In this document: one piece after another, positions 46,427 to 57,382 of the stretch
Layout: each line of letters opens with the position of its first letter
Position numbering within the stretch: position 1 is the stretch's first letter
NCBI GenBank assembly: GCA_015179045.1
Contig: WHUZ01000003.1
Coordinates: 930,001 to 994,000, forward strand
Direction of reading: 5' to 3'
DNA from: Kalaharituber pfeilii
Lineage: Eukaryota; Ascomycota; Pezizomycetes; Pezizales; Pezizaceae
DNA: 64,000 bases
The notes under the pieces: generated by a model
Told to the model about the DNA's origin: nothing
Databases searched by the model: none
Seen by the model: only the letters and a program-made list of their open reading frames with translations
Translations under genes and position numbers: made by a program

Positions 46427-47170
46427 ACATATATTCCCTACACAGATTACACAACCTGCGTGGCAATGTTGTGGAAGGCAGAAGAGCAGCTTCACTCGAG
46501 GCCGCCCCCTGCATTGCCAGCACAATGTCAGGACCTAGTAGTCATAGGGAAATAGACACGGAATAGTATTAAAGTTTTCTTTTCTTTTTTTTGCAGGTCT
46601 TTGGTGCTTGAAGATAGATTGCATTGCTTCCTGTTTCAAGGTTCGGTTATGCATTAACAGACGTGCAAACGTGTACTTCATGCATTGGGTACATCAGGCA
46701 CGTATCTGACTTGTGTGTACTATTGTATCTCCCCAAAAAGGAAGCCAATACATGGAAATGTGAGGTAGTCTGGTTGGGTGTGAGCTGTTGCGGCGTTTAA
46801 TTATAAAGTATAAAGGATTGCTTCTGAGCTTATACGCGGTGGGGCCAGCAAGATGCGGTAGGGGGTAGGTGCTTGATTAAAGGTGCACAATCATGTTTCT
46901 GGCTTTTTCCAGCCTTTTCATTAGTTTCAACCCGGATGTTTTGCACCTTTGCATCTTGGTACTCATTATCTGTTATTTGCTGCTTCTGTTTAGATACCCG
47001 AATCTATCTGGGTTAGAGGCGTGTGTGGCGTGTGCGGCGGGTAATCCATCCGGGTTGTCAGTTACAGAACAATGTCGAACTTGACGCCACGACAGATTAC
47101 AAACGCCAGTTGGTTTACCGCCCAACGCCCAGGGTAGTCATGAGGCAAGACGAGATTGACACTGGGAACA

Positions 47171-47202
47171 AATAAATAAATAAATAATAAATAAATAAAT
47201 AA
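47171..47202. repeat. AAAT microsatellite
   Basis: About eight AAAT units with one interruption (AATAAATAAATAAATAATAA and continuation). Confidence 0.9.
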
Positions 47203-48702
47203 CGGAATAGTATGATCTAAGGGAGGCAGTGAGCAAGCGGGAGCGGCAGGTTGCTTGCTTGTGTGTGGGTGTGCGATTATGCATCCTTTCACTTGCAAGA
47301 ATGGTGGTAGTTAGTGGTGGGTGGGATGAGAGGCTGGCAGCCCAAAATGATTACGGCCTACGTCGGTAGAGCAATTAATAGGAGATGGGATCATCTGGGC
47401 TGTTTGATTTGAAATTGTTTTTTGGGTGTGCCTTGGCCAAGGTCGAGAGTTTTCAATGCTTTCTTCCTCTTGCTGCCTGTAGGGTTGTCTTGAGGGGCAA
47501 GTTCGAGACTGGAGGGGGCAAAATCACCTTGGTATGGGAGTGTTGTAAGGCTGTATTGCAGTCCTATCCTACTGTCATGTCCCTGCAGTTCCTGTTTCTG
47601 TGAGCTTACATTCCTTCCTTGGCTGCCTCAGCCTCGCCTGCAGTCACCCCTCGCGCGAGCCAGAGATGAGAGAAACCTCGGAAGAAGCTGAACTAGCAAA
47701 CCCCACAAACAGAATCATAATCGTACGATATAGACACACAACGAAATGAAGGGACTATCGCAGATCATCTAATGCTATCATTCACAATGGTACCAAATCG
47801 TATCGTAGAGGGTCAACTTGAGACCTCCAGATGGATCCCCAGATAAAATGAGAAGCAGTATAGTAAACCTGGTACCGGACCCCCATCATCATCCAGTTAG
47901 TGCAATGAATCCGAACCTTCAATTGTTCCACCTGCACGCAACTAAGCGTATCCTGTCTGGTTGTGCTGCGCTAAATAGGTGTCATGACTGGAGGATCAAT
48001 AACACAAGCGTGTAACTCTCCCCTGCCCTATTCCGCGTCCGTACGCCAGGGCGGCATTAGGCGGAACTTGAGGGCTCCACGAAACCGCACCCGCGCTATT
48101 CTCACCAGTCTGATTGGTATGCCAGGACGGACAAACCGCGCTAGTCCTACACGCCTCCTTCAGCCTCGTATTGCACTTCCCCTAGCGCCCGCCATCCACT
48201 ACCATCTCTGGCTAATCCAAGTGATTCATTGGCGGCCGGCGTCGGCAAACTCAATTTCTGCGTTTGTTTTGACACACTGAGCGACGAAATGAATGGGTAG
48301 AGAGCTTCACTTGCTCGCCCCCACATGGCGCGCAGATTGTGTTGTTTGAAAATGCAGTAAGTCAGCTCTGTTCTCCCTTGCATAACCACTTCAAGTTTGG
48401 GTTGTTTCTGTGGCACTACGCAGAGTATGGGATTCTGCTGTGTTTTGCGGCAGACGGCTGTGCCGGAACATTTTGTAATCAAGACTTGTGATGAAACGCA
48501 TTATCACACTACTTCGACAAATCCTTCCAACGTTACCTTCATATATGCTCGCAGAACTGGGCCTTGCTAGGGCGCCATAAAAATTAACAGCGGCTAGAAC
48601 CTCAAGACAGCTTGATAACAGGCAGGGTGCGGGTGCTTCTGAATGTTGGAATACACTTGGCCACATTCATAAAAATCATTAGGTATGAACATTCAAAGAA
48701 CT

Positions 48703-48802
48703 GCCTGGTTAGCTCAGTCGGTAGAGCGTGTGGCTTTTAGTGACCCTCCCTGTAGGGTCAAAGAAAACCTCAAAGTCACGGGTTCGAGCCCCGTATCAGG
48801 CT
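48703..48802 (+). tRNA. tRNA-Lys(UUU) with intron
   Basis: The acceptor stem GCCTGGT pairs with ATCAGGC (one G-T). The D arm is GCTC...GAGC with A-box TAGCTCAGTCGG. The anticodon stem TGTGG pairs imperfectly with CCTCA (one mismatch), with loop C-T-TTT-A-. The T arm is ACGGG-TTCGAGC-CCCGT with the B-box. An intron of about 26-27 nt interrupts the loop at the canonical position 37/38 and contains its own hairpin (GACCCT...AGGGTC). The discriminator base is T. A TTTTT terminator follows at 48806-48810. The anticodon reading depends on the intron boundary, but loop position 33-36 TTTT is clear. Confidence 0.88.
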
Positions 48803-48805
48803 TCA

Positions 48806-48810
48806 TTTTT
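48806..48810 (+). terminator. RNA polymerase III terminator
   Basis: Run of five T directly after the tRNA-Lys gene. Confidence 0.7.
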
Positions 48811-49426
48811 GCTATTTTCTCATAACGGTTAATAATATCTTCTATGTCTTATACTAGACACAAAAATAAGATTTGGACAGGGAAATATGAGTTATGCAGT
48901 TTTCGGCATAAACAAGCATATTTTTGTATACTTGGCTAGGTTATTTCAAAAAGATCCGGACATCTGACTAATGTAGAATATGTAATATGCAGTATCCGGT
49001 ATGCGCTAGTATACTTCTGGACAAGCTCTTGGTGGTTGAACCTAGCCTCCTTTGACTAGGTACCAAAAAGCCCCAATCGCAGATACTTTGCTGCTGCCAT
49101 GGCTACAATCACAGCTATCATGGCTGCTGTTTTGGATTCTATTCTGGGAACCATTTTGATAGCTTTTATACCTGTGCAAATAGCTATTTTGGGCAATCAT
49201 CTCGGCAACGATTTTAACAGCCATGTAACAGCGCAATATCGGTAGCAATCTTCAGTAGCAGTTATTTCGGAAGATATTTTGACAAAAAATCTCAGTAATG
49301 GTTTTATAGCAGCTATTGTAGCAGCATCTCGGCAGCCATTTCAGCAGTCATTCCGGCAGCTGTTTTGATAGTCATTCCGATAGCCATTTGGAGAGCCATT
49401 CCAACAACCTTTTGATGGTCATTTTG

Positions 49427-49512
49427 GAATCTACTTTGGCCCTGCCATGGCGAACAGCTACAAGCGGGGTCACGTGAAAAAAAAAAAAAAACAAAAAAAA
49501 GAATCTACTTTG
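49427..49512 (+). mobile_element. 62-bp SINE-like poly(A) insertion with perfect 12-bp target duplication
   Basis: GAATCTACTTTG at 49427-49438 and 49501-49512 flank GCCCTGCCATGGCGAACAGC, TACAAGCGGGGTCACGTG and an A tract with one C. The core matches the 3' half of the insertion at 22282-22388. It lies inside Element A, so it is younger than that element. Confidence 0.9.
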
Positions 49513-49744
49513 ACAATTGTCTCAGCAACTGCTTTGAAGTCATTTCATACCCGTTTTGACAACTGCTTTTGTACCTGTTCCAGACAGCCATCCATACAAT
49601 TATTATCTAGTCACATTATAGTATAATAGTGTTATACTGCATAGTTATTTCCTCAACCTGCATTGGTGCATCTTACCATTATATCATAGCTGAAAGTTCA
49701 GGCTGTGTTCAGTGGGTATGCTATAGAGTTGGTAAGGTAGTGGT

Positions 49745-50403
49745 AGAGAACACTGAGAGGGCAGACAAAGAAGCTAAGAGAGCAGTAGTTGAACCAGGAT
49801 GGAGGATGCAGGGGTACCCAGACAACTTATGATGGCAGAAGTCAAGGCACGAGATAGAGCAAAGTTTACAAAGGTCCTGGGGGTAGAGGCATGGGGTCTA
49901 GGGCTAAGACACTGGACCAACAAAGGAGTGAGGGCATATATGGAGATCTCCCGCAAGAGGACAGAGTGTCCTCTCTGCGGGAAGGACAGGCCAGCAATGA
50001 GAGACTATATTATGCGGAAATGCCGGAGGCTCAAAAGGGAGAGGCTGGAGAAAGGCCTTTACAGGACACGCAGGGACGGGCGGGCAGTACCCACAGGTTT
50101 TGATATTTAGTTCGGAGAAGAAGAGTGGTCTAAGACGCAAAACTTCTGCATGAGGGCAGCGGGGCGAATTAGACCTATCAACTTTGGGAAGTAGGGCCAG
50201 GGGTAGGAGGTCAGAAGGAGATGTAGAGGAGGAGGACGGGAAGGATGGGAGGGTTGCTGGTGGAGTTTATTTCTTTCTTTGCTCCTGATTTCTTTTCTAG
50301 AGGGGGAAACCCCGTTTCCTTTGTAAAGCTTATGCCACGTATAGTCCCGGAAAAAGTGCAATAGCCAGGCACCGTCGGAAACGTAAAACAATAACAAATT
50401 AAT
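49745..50403 (+). mobile_element. LINE 3' fragment inside Element A
   Basis: A frame at 49799-50110 ends in TECPLCGKDRPAMRDYIMRK followed by CRRLK. This has the C-x2-C-x(n)-R-x-x-x-x-C look of the C-terminal zinc knuckle of Tad1-type LINE ORF2. It is followed by a stop, a 3' UTR and the tail AACCCCGTTTCCTTTGTAAA ... AAAACAATAACAAATTA. That tail is nearly identical to 16772-16870. The left boundary is inferred from where similarity to other Element A copies stops. Confidence 0.6.
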
Positions 50404-50521
50404 GGGACATACTGCATTCTGCATAACACATAATATGCATTAGTCGAGGGTCCTTTGAAACGACCTAGTAGCCATAAGACTAGTCCGAATGTTGTAAGAG
50501 GTACGTATCCAAAGTTATTAT

Positions 50522-50692
50522 GTAAGAAAGTATTTGGACAGCTGATGTGATGAAATTTGGACAGCTGACATAATGAATTTGAACTTTTCACCTATTCTTT
50601 ACCGCCAAGCATTCGAAGATTTGCTAGTTTGTGCAAAATACTGCATGGCACATAAATATCCCCTGTCCAAATACTTATTTTTCTGTCTAGTA
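50522..50692. mobile_element. Small inverted-repeat element, about 170 bp
   Basis: GTAAGAAAGTATTTGGACAG at 50522-50541 faces CTGTCCAAATACTTATTTTT at about 50668-50690; the shared core is AAGTATTTGGACAG. The first arm half is locally repeated (ATTTGGACAGCTGA twice). No coding capacity. Confidence 0.6.
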
Positions 50693-50792
50693 CTCGAGTC
50701 TCGACTTGTAAACACGATTTTAATGGTCTTACGCACGAGGATAATCATAAGTGTCTGAAGTATGTACATTATGTAGTCTCATGCCGTTACTA

Positions 50793-51458
50793 GGTCGTTT
50801 CAAAAGTATTGGGACACCTGGCTAATGCGTAACATGCGCTATGCTGTATTTGAAATGCACTAGTACTAGCTAGTAAAATATGTATTCGGACATAGCGCAT
50901 AATGTGCATTAGTACCCCTGTCCGAATACATATTTTACTGGCTAGTATATTTCTCGATAGGCGAGCGAGAGTAGCACTGCTGCTTGCTCGACCTGCTGTT
51001 TTGGATTCATTTCGGTAAGCATTTTCACAACTTTTATACCCGTGCTGACAGCCATTTCAACAGCCATTATGACAGCCACTACAGCAGCCATTTTGACAGC
51101 CATTGCGGTAGCCATTTGACGGTCGCTTTGGCAGGAGTTTTGATAGTTATTTCAGAAGCTTTTTTTTAATAAGTCGTTTCGGCATTGGTCGTTTCACAAC
51201 TGTGTTGACAAATTTTTTTACCCATTCCGGACCACCATCCCCACTATTATTATGTATCTAGTTACAGTGCTATGCCATGTATGCTAGTCTAATTGCTGTT
51301 TTCATAACTGCAGACTATGTTCAGGTGTATGTTGCAAGGTGGTGGCAGAGAACTCAAAGTGCTACCAAGTGCCGGGTATCCAAAGCAGCATAATGCATAC
51401 TGGATTTTGCATAGCATATAATATGCAAGCCAAGTGTCCCAATACTTTTGAAACGACC
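50793..51458 (+). mobile_element. Element A copy 4, best-preserved ends
   Basis: Left end GGTCGTTTCAAAAGTATTGG then GACACCTGGCT; right end CCAAGTGTCCCAATACTTTT then GAAACGACC. The inverted repeats are about 29 bp with very few mismatches. TA precedes the left end. The interior has the GCCATTTTGACA / GCCATTATGACA array at about 51050-51150. It carries a nested 82-bp MITE at 50865-50946. Immediately outside, TAGTCTCATGCC on the left faces GGCATGAGACTA on the right, so it appears to sit inside yet another inverted-repeat element. Confidence 0.85.
50865..50946. mobile_element. 82-bp nested MITE
   Basis: ACTAGCTAGTAAAATATGTA then TTCGGACA is mirrored by TGTCCGAATACATATTTTAC then TGGCTAGT: 28-bp arms with one mismatch around a 26-bp loop. 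Confidence 0.85.
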
Positions 51459-52072
51459 TTAGTAGCAGCCTGAGGGTCTTGGCATGAGACTATACATTAT
51501 TACTGCTGCGGTTAAGAATCCGATTACATACATGTAATAACTAGCGATCCATAATTATTCTTCAAACCCGAGAGTTTCAGCCCCCTTCCATCCCATTAAA
51601 TCCTTTCCGCTGTCAGAAAATGGCAGGCACTGCAACGAAATGATGGAACTGCAGTCTCAGATAAGTCTGGTTACGAGACTAGTCTTAGATGTATCCTTGA
51701 TATGGTACTTATCCAAGAGTATACTGCAAGAAAAAAAGTGCCAGTCTAGATATCGATTATCCAATTCGCGGAATCTGAGGGTAGATAGCTCCAATGTGAT
51801 AGGTCAAGAGTATGTATGTGAAGCTGTTTATAACCTGTGCTTTACCAATTGTAAGACGGTGCTCTCGGATTAGCTATCTCTCTCGAGCGGTAGTGGATTC
51901 ACTTCATTGTTGACGATATCTTGCGCATTGAGATGAAGCAAACTCGGCTCGGTGAGTTCTTCAACACCCTCCGCTATGTCCGTTCTCGTACCCAGACGGG
52001 CACTGGATGCTGCCAAGAGGTTCACAGATTCAGTGCTAAAGCCGAAAATAATAGTCTGGGTACGAGAACACG
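51459..52072. other. Intergenic; 3' flank of acetate kinase
   Basis: No gene is supported. The right part holds the inverted repeat 51982-51997 / 52054-52069, listed separately. Confidence 0.5.
51982..52069. repeat. 16-bp perfect inverted repeat abutting the acetate kinase stop codon
   Basis: GTTCTCGTACCCAGAC (51982-51997) and GTCTGGGTACGAGAAC (52054-52069) enclose 56 bp. The right arm ends 3 bp from the acetate kinase stop codon (52073-52075). Related words occur near 5650, 6298, 11577 and 46089, so this may be a transposon end rather than a dedicated terminator. Confidence 0.7.
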
Positions 52073-53768
52073 CTATGCCCAGAAATCGTCGTCTAGGGCA
52101 CAATCTCGTGCCATTTCAAACTATTTTAGCCGAGAAGTGTGAGTATATGCAATACAAAGTTTGGACATACAAGAGTTTGGATATAGGAATTTACTCACTT
52201 GCTCATCAGTATTGCAAACTAATATCTGCTTTTTAGTTGACTCAAATCCGGTTATATCTGATATCTGTGCAGATATATCAATGATTCCACTGTTGTTTGT
52301 CTGCTTCACCCGTTCCTCTCCTCCATCATCCAAAATCTTAAAACCCAGACACTCTAACCTCTCCACGACAGCTTTCCGAACTGTAGAGCTCTTCTCTCCA
52401 ATACCACCAGCAAATACTAGTGCATCTACCTTGCCACCAAGCTTAACATAGTAGGATCCCAGATACCCAATAATTCTGTCTATAAAAATGTCGAATGCAA
52501 GTCTATATTTTTGGTCCTCAATCGATGTTGAACTGGCCTTGGCGGCGATGTCAGAGAAATTGGAAGTGCCGGTTAAGGCCGTCCAGCCGGAATACTTGTT
52601 GAGGATTTCCTCGGCCTAGGATCGTGGAGATTAGTGATTGTTTACAAGGAATTCTTGGAGAAGATTAACCTTGCTTATGTGCATCGTAGAAGTGCTGCTA
52701 TGAGAGATCTTGCCGGCGTTGGAAGTGTAATGGAATACAAGACTATTCCGGAGTGCAATGGTCAGAAGAAGGATACAAGTATTATTCATCCGTGACTACC
52801 TTGGGTCAATTGTTCCACTCCGGGAAGCTCCAGGAAGCCCTTCTAAAGGGGTTAATCCCATCCTAAATTAAACACGGGTAAGCGTTTATTTACATGAATG
52901 TAAAGGGTAAGGCTGACGTTGTATCTAGAGATTTGCCATTCTGAATGGCACAGATGGAAGCTCCACTGCCGAGATGTAAGGCTATGATATTAAGCTCCTC
53001 AATTCTCTGCAGTTATAGCCCATTTGTAAGTAATTGCGCGTCATATTGGAATAATTAGCTTTCATACCTTACCAAAAAATTCCGCAACTGACCTGCTTAT
53101 AAAGCTATAACTTATTCCATGAAACCCATATTTCCTTATTTTCCGCTCCCGAGCCATCTCGACGTTCAACGGATACGTTTTGATATAACCTGGCATGGTA
53201 AGATGGAAAGTGGAATCGAAAAACGCAATATTTTGAGCTTTGGGAAGTCGCTCGAGACATGACTTGACAATTGCTAAGGCTGGAGCATTATGTCTGGGGA
53301 CATTCTACATTAGTAAAGCAAACTTGAGCATTCGATGAGCTCAGCTTACAATGGCGCTAGATCTGTAAGTTGCTCGAGATAGTGATATGTCTCGTGGCTT
53401 ATTGCCACCGCTTTATCAAGATCACCCCCATGGACAACCCGGTGGCAGGCAAATCTGATATCCTCACCCGAAGAAATGCCTTTTATCGAGGGGTCTTTCG
53501 AGAGGTGAACTAGGAAGAGCTCAAAAGCTGCATCGTGGGGAAGTGCCTCTTCAAGCTCCTTTGTAATATCTTCTGCCTTTTGGGAGCTTCCGGTTATGTT
53601 CCGATGGATGTATGAGAAGACGGCAGGAGGAGAAGTGAGTTTTGAGACGCTGGATTCGATGATAAGTTTCGGTGCTGATTCCTTACGATTATCAGGGTCT
53701 ACTGCGTAAAGGGACAGCTTCACAGAAGAGGAACCGGCATTGATTGATAGGATATACGTCTGCGCCAT
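52073..53768 (-). CDS. ack: Acetate kinase (444 aa)
   Basis: Seven exons on the minus strand: 53768-53350, 53293-53068, 53006-52918, 52862-52800, 52742-52670, 52615-52199 and 52120-52073. All six introns are 54-78 nt with GT...AG ends, and the frame is continuous. The enzyme interconverts acetyl-phosphate + ADP and acetate + ATP. Family signatures are intact: [12 protein letters not shown] (phosphate-binding start), [57 protein letters not shown] and a C-terminal [11 protein letters not shown]. Length is in the normal 400-450 range. It is divergent from the phosphoketolase gene across 431 bp, as in many fungi, implying a joint acetyl-phosphate route. Six introns in a 1.3-kb coding region argue against recent bacterial transfer. 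No targeting sequence is evident, so cytosolic action is likely. Confidence 0.96.
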
Positions 53769-54199
53769 CTTGATGCTGAATGCGCTGAGAACTCTGGTTC
53801 AAGCCTCCAGAGTTGTTTGGAAAGCCGTCTACGAGCAATTTTGCTAAAAATTTGGTGAGGGCAGAGTCAGAATCATGTCCCGCGGTATATTGGTAAACCC
53901 TTGTTGATGACGAATATATGCTTGGGCGATCGAGGCTGATCGGCAGTAATCCTGTTCAGTATGCAGGTGACGTTATGCTTCGCAATGTCCCTGGAAAGGT
54001 TCCTCAGCCATGAAGTTTGTGGTCTTCGAGCTTGTTATATCTTGCAGAAGTTCTCTTTCCGTAGCTCCACACAAAGGCTCTGTGGTATACTGAAGAGAAT
54101 TCTCGCCCTTTGAGTGTGATGATCACGTGAGGCTGAAAAAGGCAACGTTAAGTTGAACCCTGCACGACATTACTGCATTCGGTAACACCCCCAACAAGG
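53769..54199. promoter_or_regulatory. Bidirectional promoter region, acetate kinase / phosphoketolase
   Basis: The 431 bp between two divergent start codons must contain both promoters. I see no long repeat or open frame. Shared regulation is inferred from the layout only; no specific factor site was recognised. Confidence 0.6.
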
Positions 54200-57100
54200 A
54201 TGCCTGGAGAAATGCTGGACAAGCCGAACCCACCTCCCGACCCATCACAGCTTCCAGATGACCTCCTTTCGCTTGCTGTAAAGCTCGACACCAAAAGTGC
54301 ATTGTCAGAGAAGGAATTGGATGCAGTGAAGAAGTTCAGAAGATGTGCCGATTATATTGCAGCTTGTGAGTTCACAATGCACATTGAATATCCCCTGTGG
54401 CCCCACTAAATGTTCTTTCCATGAACCTCTATGTCGACTAACGAGACAATTTTCACACCGAGACAGCAATGATCTTTTTGTGCGATAACATCTTGCTAAA
54501 GCAGCCCCTCAAGCATGAACATGTCAAGTCCAGATTACTAGGTAGTATTTCTATCCCTGCTTGATATGGTTCGATACGTGTTTGAATTTCTTTTATTCTA
54601 ATTTGTTATAATGGTATTGATTTTAGGCCATTGGGGAACATGTCCTGGTCTCAATCTCGTATACGCTCATCTGAATCTCTTGATTCAAAAATATAACATG
54701 GATATGATCTTTGTCGTAGGACCAGGTCATGGTGCTCCAGCTATACTGGCATCCTTGTGGATTGAAGGATCATTAGAACACTTCTATCCGGAATATAGTT
54801 TGGATAATGCTGGATTAAGCAAACTCATTGCTGGGTTTAGTACCCCTTCCGGTTTCCCAAGGTGAATATTTTTTGCTCTTGCAAACTTCTTGGAAAGAAG
54901 AAGCTAAGTTGTCTTCTTACGCAGTCATATCAATGCAGAAGTTCCTGGATCTATTCATGAGGGAGGGGAGCTCGGCTATGCTCTATCAGTTGCCTTTGGA
55001 GCGGTGATGGACAAACCTGACCTTATTGTTACCTGCGTCATTGGAGATGGTGAGGCTGAATCAGGACCAACGGCTACGTTAGTTTCAAAGGACTTTATTC
55101 ACCGAACAATGTATTGAAGCTAATTGTATACCAAAGTGCCTGGCATGGGTATAAATACATTGATCCTAAGGAATCTGGAGCTGTTCTCCCAATCCTGCAT
55201 TTAAATGGATTCAAAATTAGTGAGCGGACCATCTTTGGTTGCATGGATGACAAAGAGATTGTTGCTTTATTCTCGTGAGTTTCCTAACTCCCATCGGTGA
55301 GCGCTTGTAGATCTAATTATAACTATCTGGATTGTATGAAAGTGGATATGGCTACCAGGTACGGTTCGTAGAAGACCTTGAAAATATCGATTTAGACCTA
55401 GCCGCTTCAATGGACTGGGCGTATTCAGAGATCAGAAAGATCCAGGAAGCTGCAAGAGAGGATAAACCTATTGTTAAACCGCGATGGCCTGTGCTGGTGT
55501 TGAGGACACCGAAGGTTTGTAACACCAAAATGTTCTACAAATGAATCAATTATTTCAACGAGAATAGAGCTGATGCTAGCCGTCGCAGGGGTGGGGAGCT
55601 CCAAAGAGCTGTGGAGGCGAGTTTATCGAAGGCTCTTTCCATTCTCATCAGGTGCCACTACCCAAAGCAAAGACAGACCCGGAGCAGCTTGAAGCACTCC
55701 GGAACTGGTTAGCGGAGTACAGAATCTCTGAGCTGCTGTCAAATGGAAAACCAATCCCAGAGGTTGCAAGCATCGTTCCTAAAGGGCCTCACAAACGATT
55801 GGGCCAAATCCCAGACTCGTATGCAAGTTATACGCCTCCAAATATTCCTGATTGGAAGCCATTAGCAGCAGAGAAAGGGACTGAAGAGAGCTCCATGAAG
55901 GTTGTTGGCAGTTTTCTTGACCAGACCACCCAGAAGTAAGTTCTACGGATTCTAGGGCACAATATTTCTTGCTGTTAACCCTGTGTTTATAGGAATCCAA
56001 ATACTTTCAGGATTTTCTCTCCAGACGAACTAGTTAGCAACAAGCTTGATGCTGTATTGAACAGAACTGGTCGTAATTTCCAGTGGGACAAGTATTCACG
56101 TGCACAGGGCGGCAGAGTAATTGAAATTTTAAGCGAGCACACTTGTCAAGGAATGCTCCAAGGGTATACGTTGACGGGGCGAGTTGGGCTTTTTCCTTCT
56201 TACGAGAGTTTCTTGGGCATCATTCACACGATGATGGTGCAGTATAGCAAGTTCATGAAGATGGTAAGACTCACCAGCAGAGGATTTGATATGGAAAGGT
56301 TAATCACTGATGGAGCTTTTATGCGCATGGTCTTACAGGCTTTTGAAACCAAATGGAGAATGGACCTAGGAAGTATTAACTACTTGGAAACCAGCACATG
56401 GACTCGACAAGAGCACAATGGATTCTCCCATCAAAATCCATCGTTCATTGGAGCTGTACTTAATCTCAAAGCGAAGTCAGCCCGTGTCTATTTGCCGCCT
56501 GATGCAAATTGCTTTCTTTCCACCATGGCACACTGCTTAAGGTCCAAGGTAGGTTCAGCATCTGTGTACGCATGGTAAGAATTGCATTATAATCGTGCTA
56601 ATCAGCGGCATATAGAACTACGTCAATCTCATGGTCGGTTCGAAGCAACCAACTCCAGTTTGGCTATCTGCTGAAGAGGCAGATGCTCACTGCCGCGCCG
56701 GTGCCTCAATCTTTAAATTCTGTAGCACTGATTCGGGTCTTGACCCTGATGTAGTACTCGTTGGAATTGGATGCGAAGTGACTTTTGAAGTTATTGCTGC
56801 CGCTGCACTTCTAAGAAGATTGGTACTCAGTTTACGAGTACGAGTGGTGAACGTCACAGACTTAATGGTCTTGGGAGCAGAAGGGACGCACCCGCATGCA
56901 ATGACAAGGGAAGGATTCCATAGTTTGTTTACAGAGGAGAAGGGCATAGTGATGAATTATCATGGTTACGTAAATGACGTTAAAGGATTGTTGTTTGGGC
57001 GTCCTGGTGCCGCTGAAAGGATAACCATCGAGGGATATAGAGAGGAAGGAAGTACCACAACACCATTCGATGTAGGTGTGTTATTCTTGAAACCTAAAGA

Positions 57101-57382
57101 GCTCTGACTGACAAAATATAGATGATGCTCCGTAATAATATGTCAAGATACCATGTGGCTATTCACGCACTTCGGGCCGGGTCATTGAGTAATAGAACTG
57201 TACGTCTTGATCAGCACCAGCTCATTAGTGGTCTTGAACACGACATGAAGAAGTGCAGCGGTTACATTATAGCGCATGGGAAAGGTCAGTTCATCCTAAA
57301 TTACTATGGAAATTCTCAGATGATTAATGGTCATTCCAAAACAGATCCTGAGGGAACATACGATATCCCGAGTTTTGAGTAA
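54200..57382 (+). CDS. xfp: Phosphoketolase (xylulose-5-P/fructose-6-P), 832 aa
   Basis: Eleven exons: 54200-54365, 54467-54541, 54627-54861, 54925-55077, 55137-55274, 55343-55514, 55589-55935, 55993-56548, 56616-57071, 57122-57284 and 57345-57382. All introns (50-101 nt) are GT...AG and the frame is continuous. The thiamine-diphosphate enzyme cleaves ketose phosphates with Pi into acetyl-phosphate and an aldose phosphate. Family marks in order: [53 protein letters not shown] (ThDP/Mg site), [88 protein letters not shown], and the end [12 protein letters not shown]. Length is normal (about 790-830). The exon after 55342 uses the acceptor ATGAAAG, which restores FSGYGYQV. It feeds the adjacent acetate kinase. 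Confidence 0.96.

Larger units (their letters stand above)
44271..48702. other. Gene desert before tRNA-Lys
   Basis: The minus frame 44514-44945 (143 codons) has a GTAAGT in its middle but no recognisable domain. A T/C tract lies at 45422-45450. A degenerate inverted pair around 46000-46060 and 46320-46375 shares GAGGACTTTTGCCTACAC / GAAGACTTTTGCCTACAC. A 23-bp unit is tandemly duplicated at 46381-46426, and an AAAT microsatellite lies at 47171-47202. No gene is supported. Confidence 0.5.
48939..50466 (+). mobile_element. Element A copy 3, enlarged by LINE and SINE-like insertions
   Basis: Left end GGTTATTTCAAAAAGATCCG; right end (inverse) GGTCGTTTCAAAGGACCCTC. The interior shows the same GCCATTT / GTCATTCCGGCAG short-repeat array (about 49090-49560) as copies 2 and 4. 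At 1528 bp it is more than twice copy 4 because of two insertions: the 62-bp poly(A) unit at 49439-49500, and a LINE fragment from about 49745 to 50403. The 3' end GCATAACACATAATATGCAT resumes after the LINE tail. Confidence 0.8.

Noticed and set aside
45860..46538. Two facing frames sharing EDFCLH
   Set aside because: The similarity is explained by a degenerate inverted repeat of about 43 bp at DNA level.
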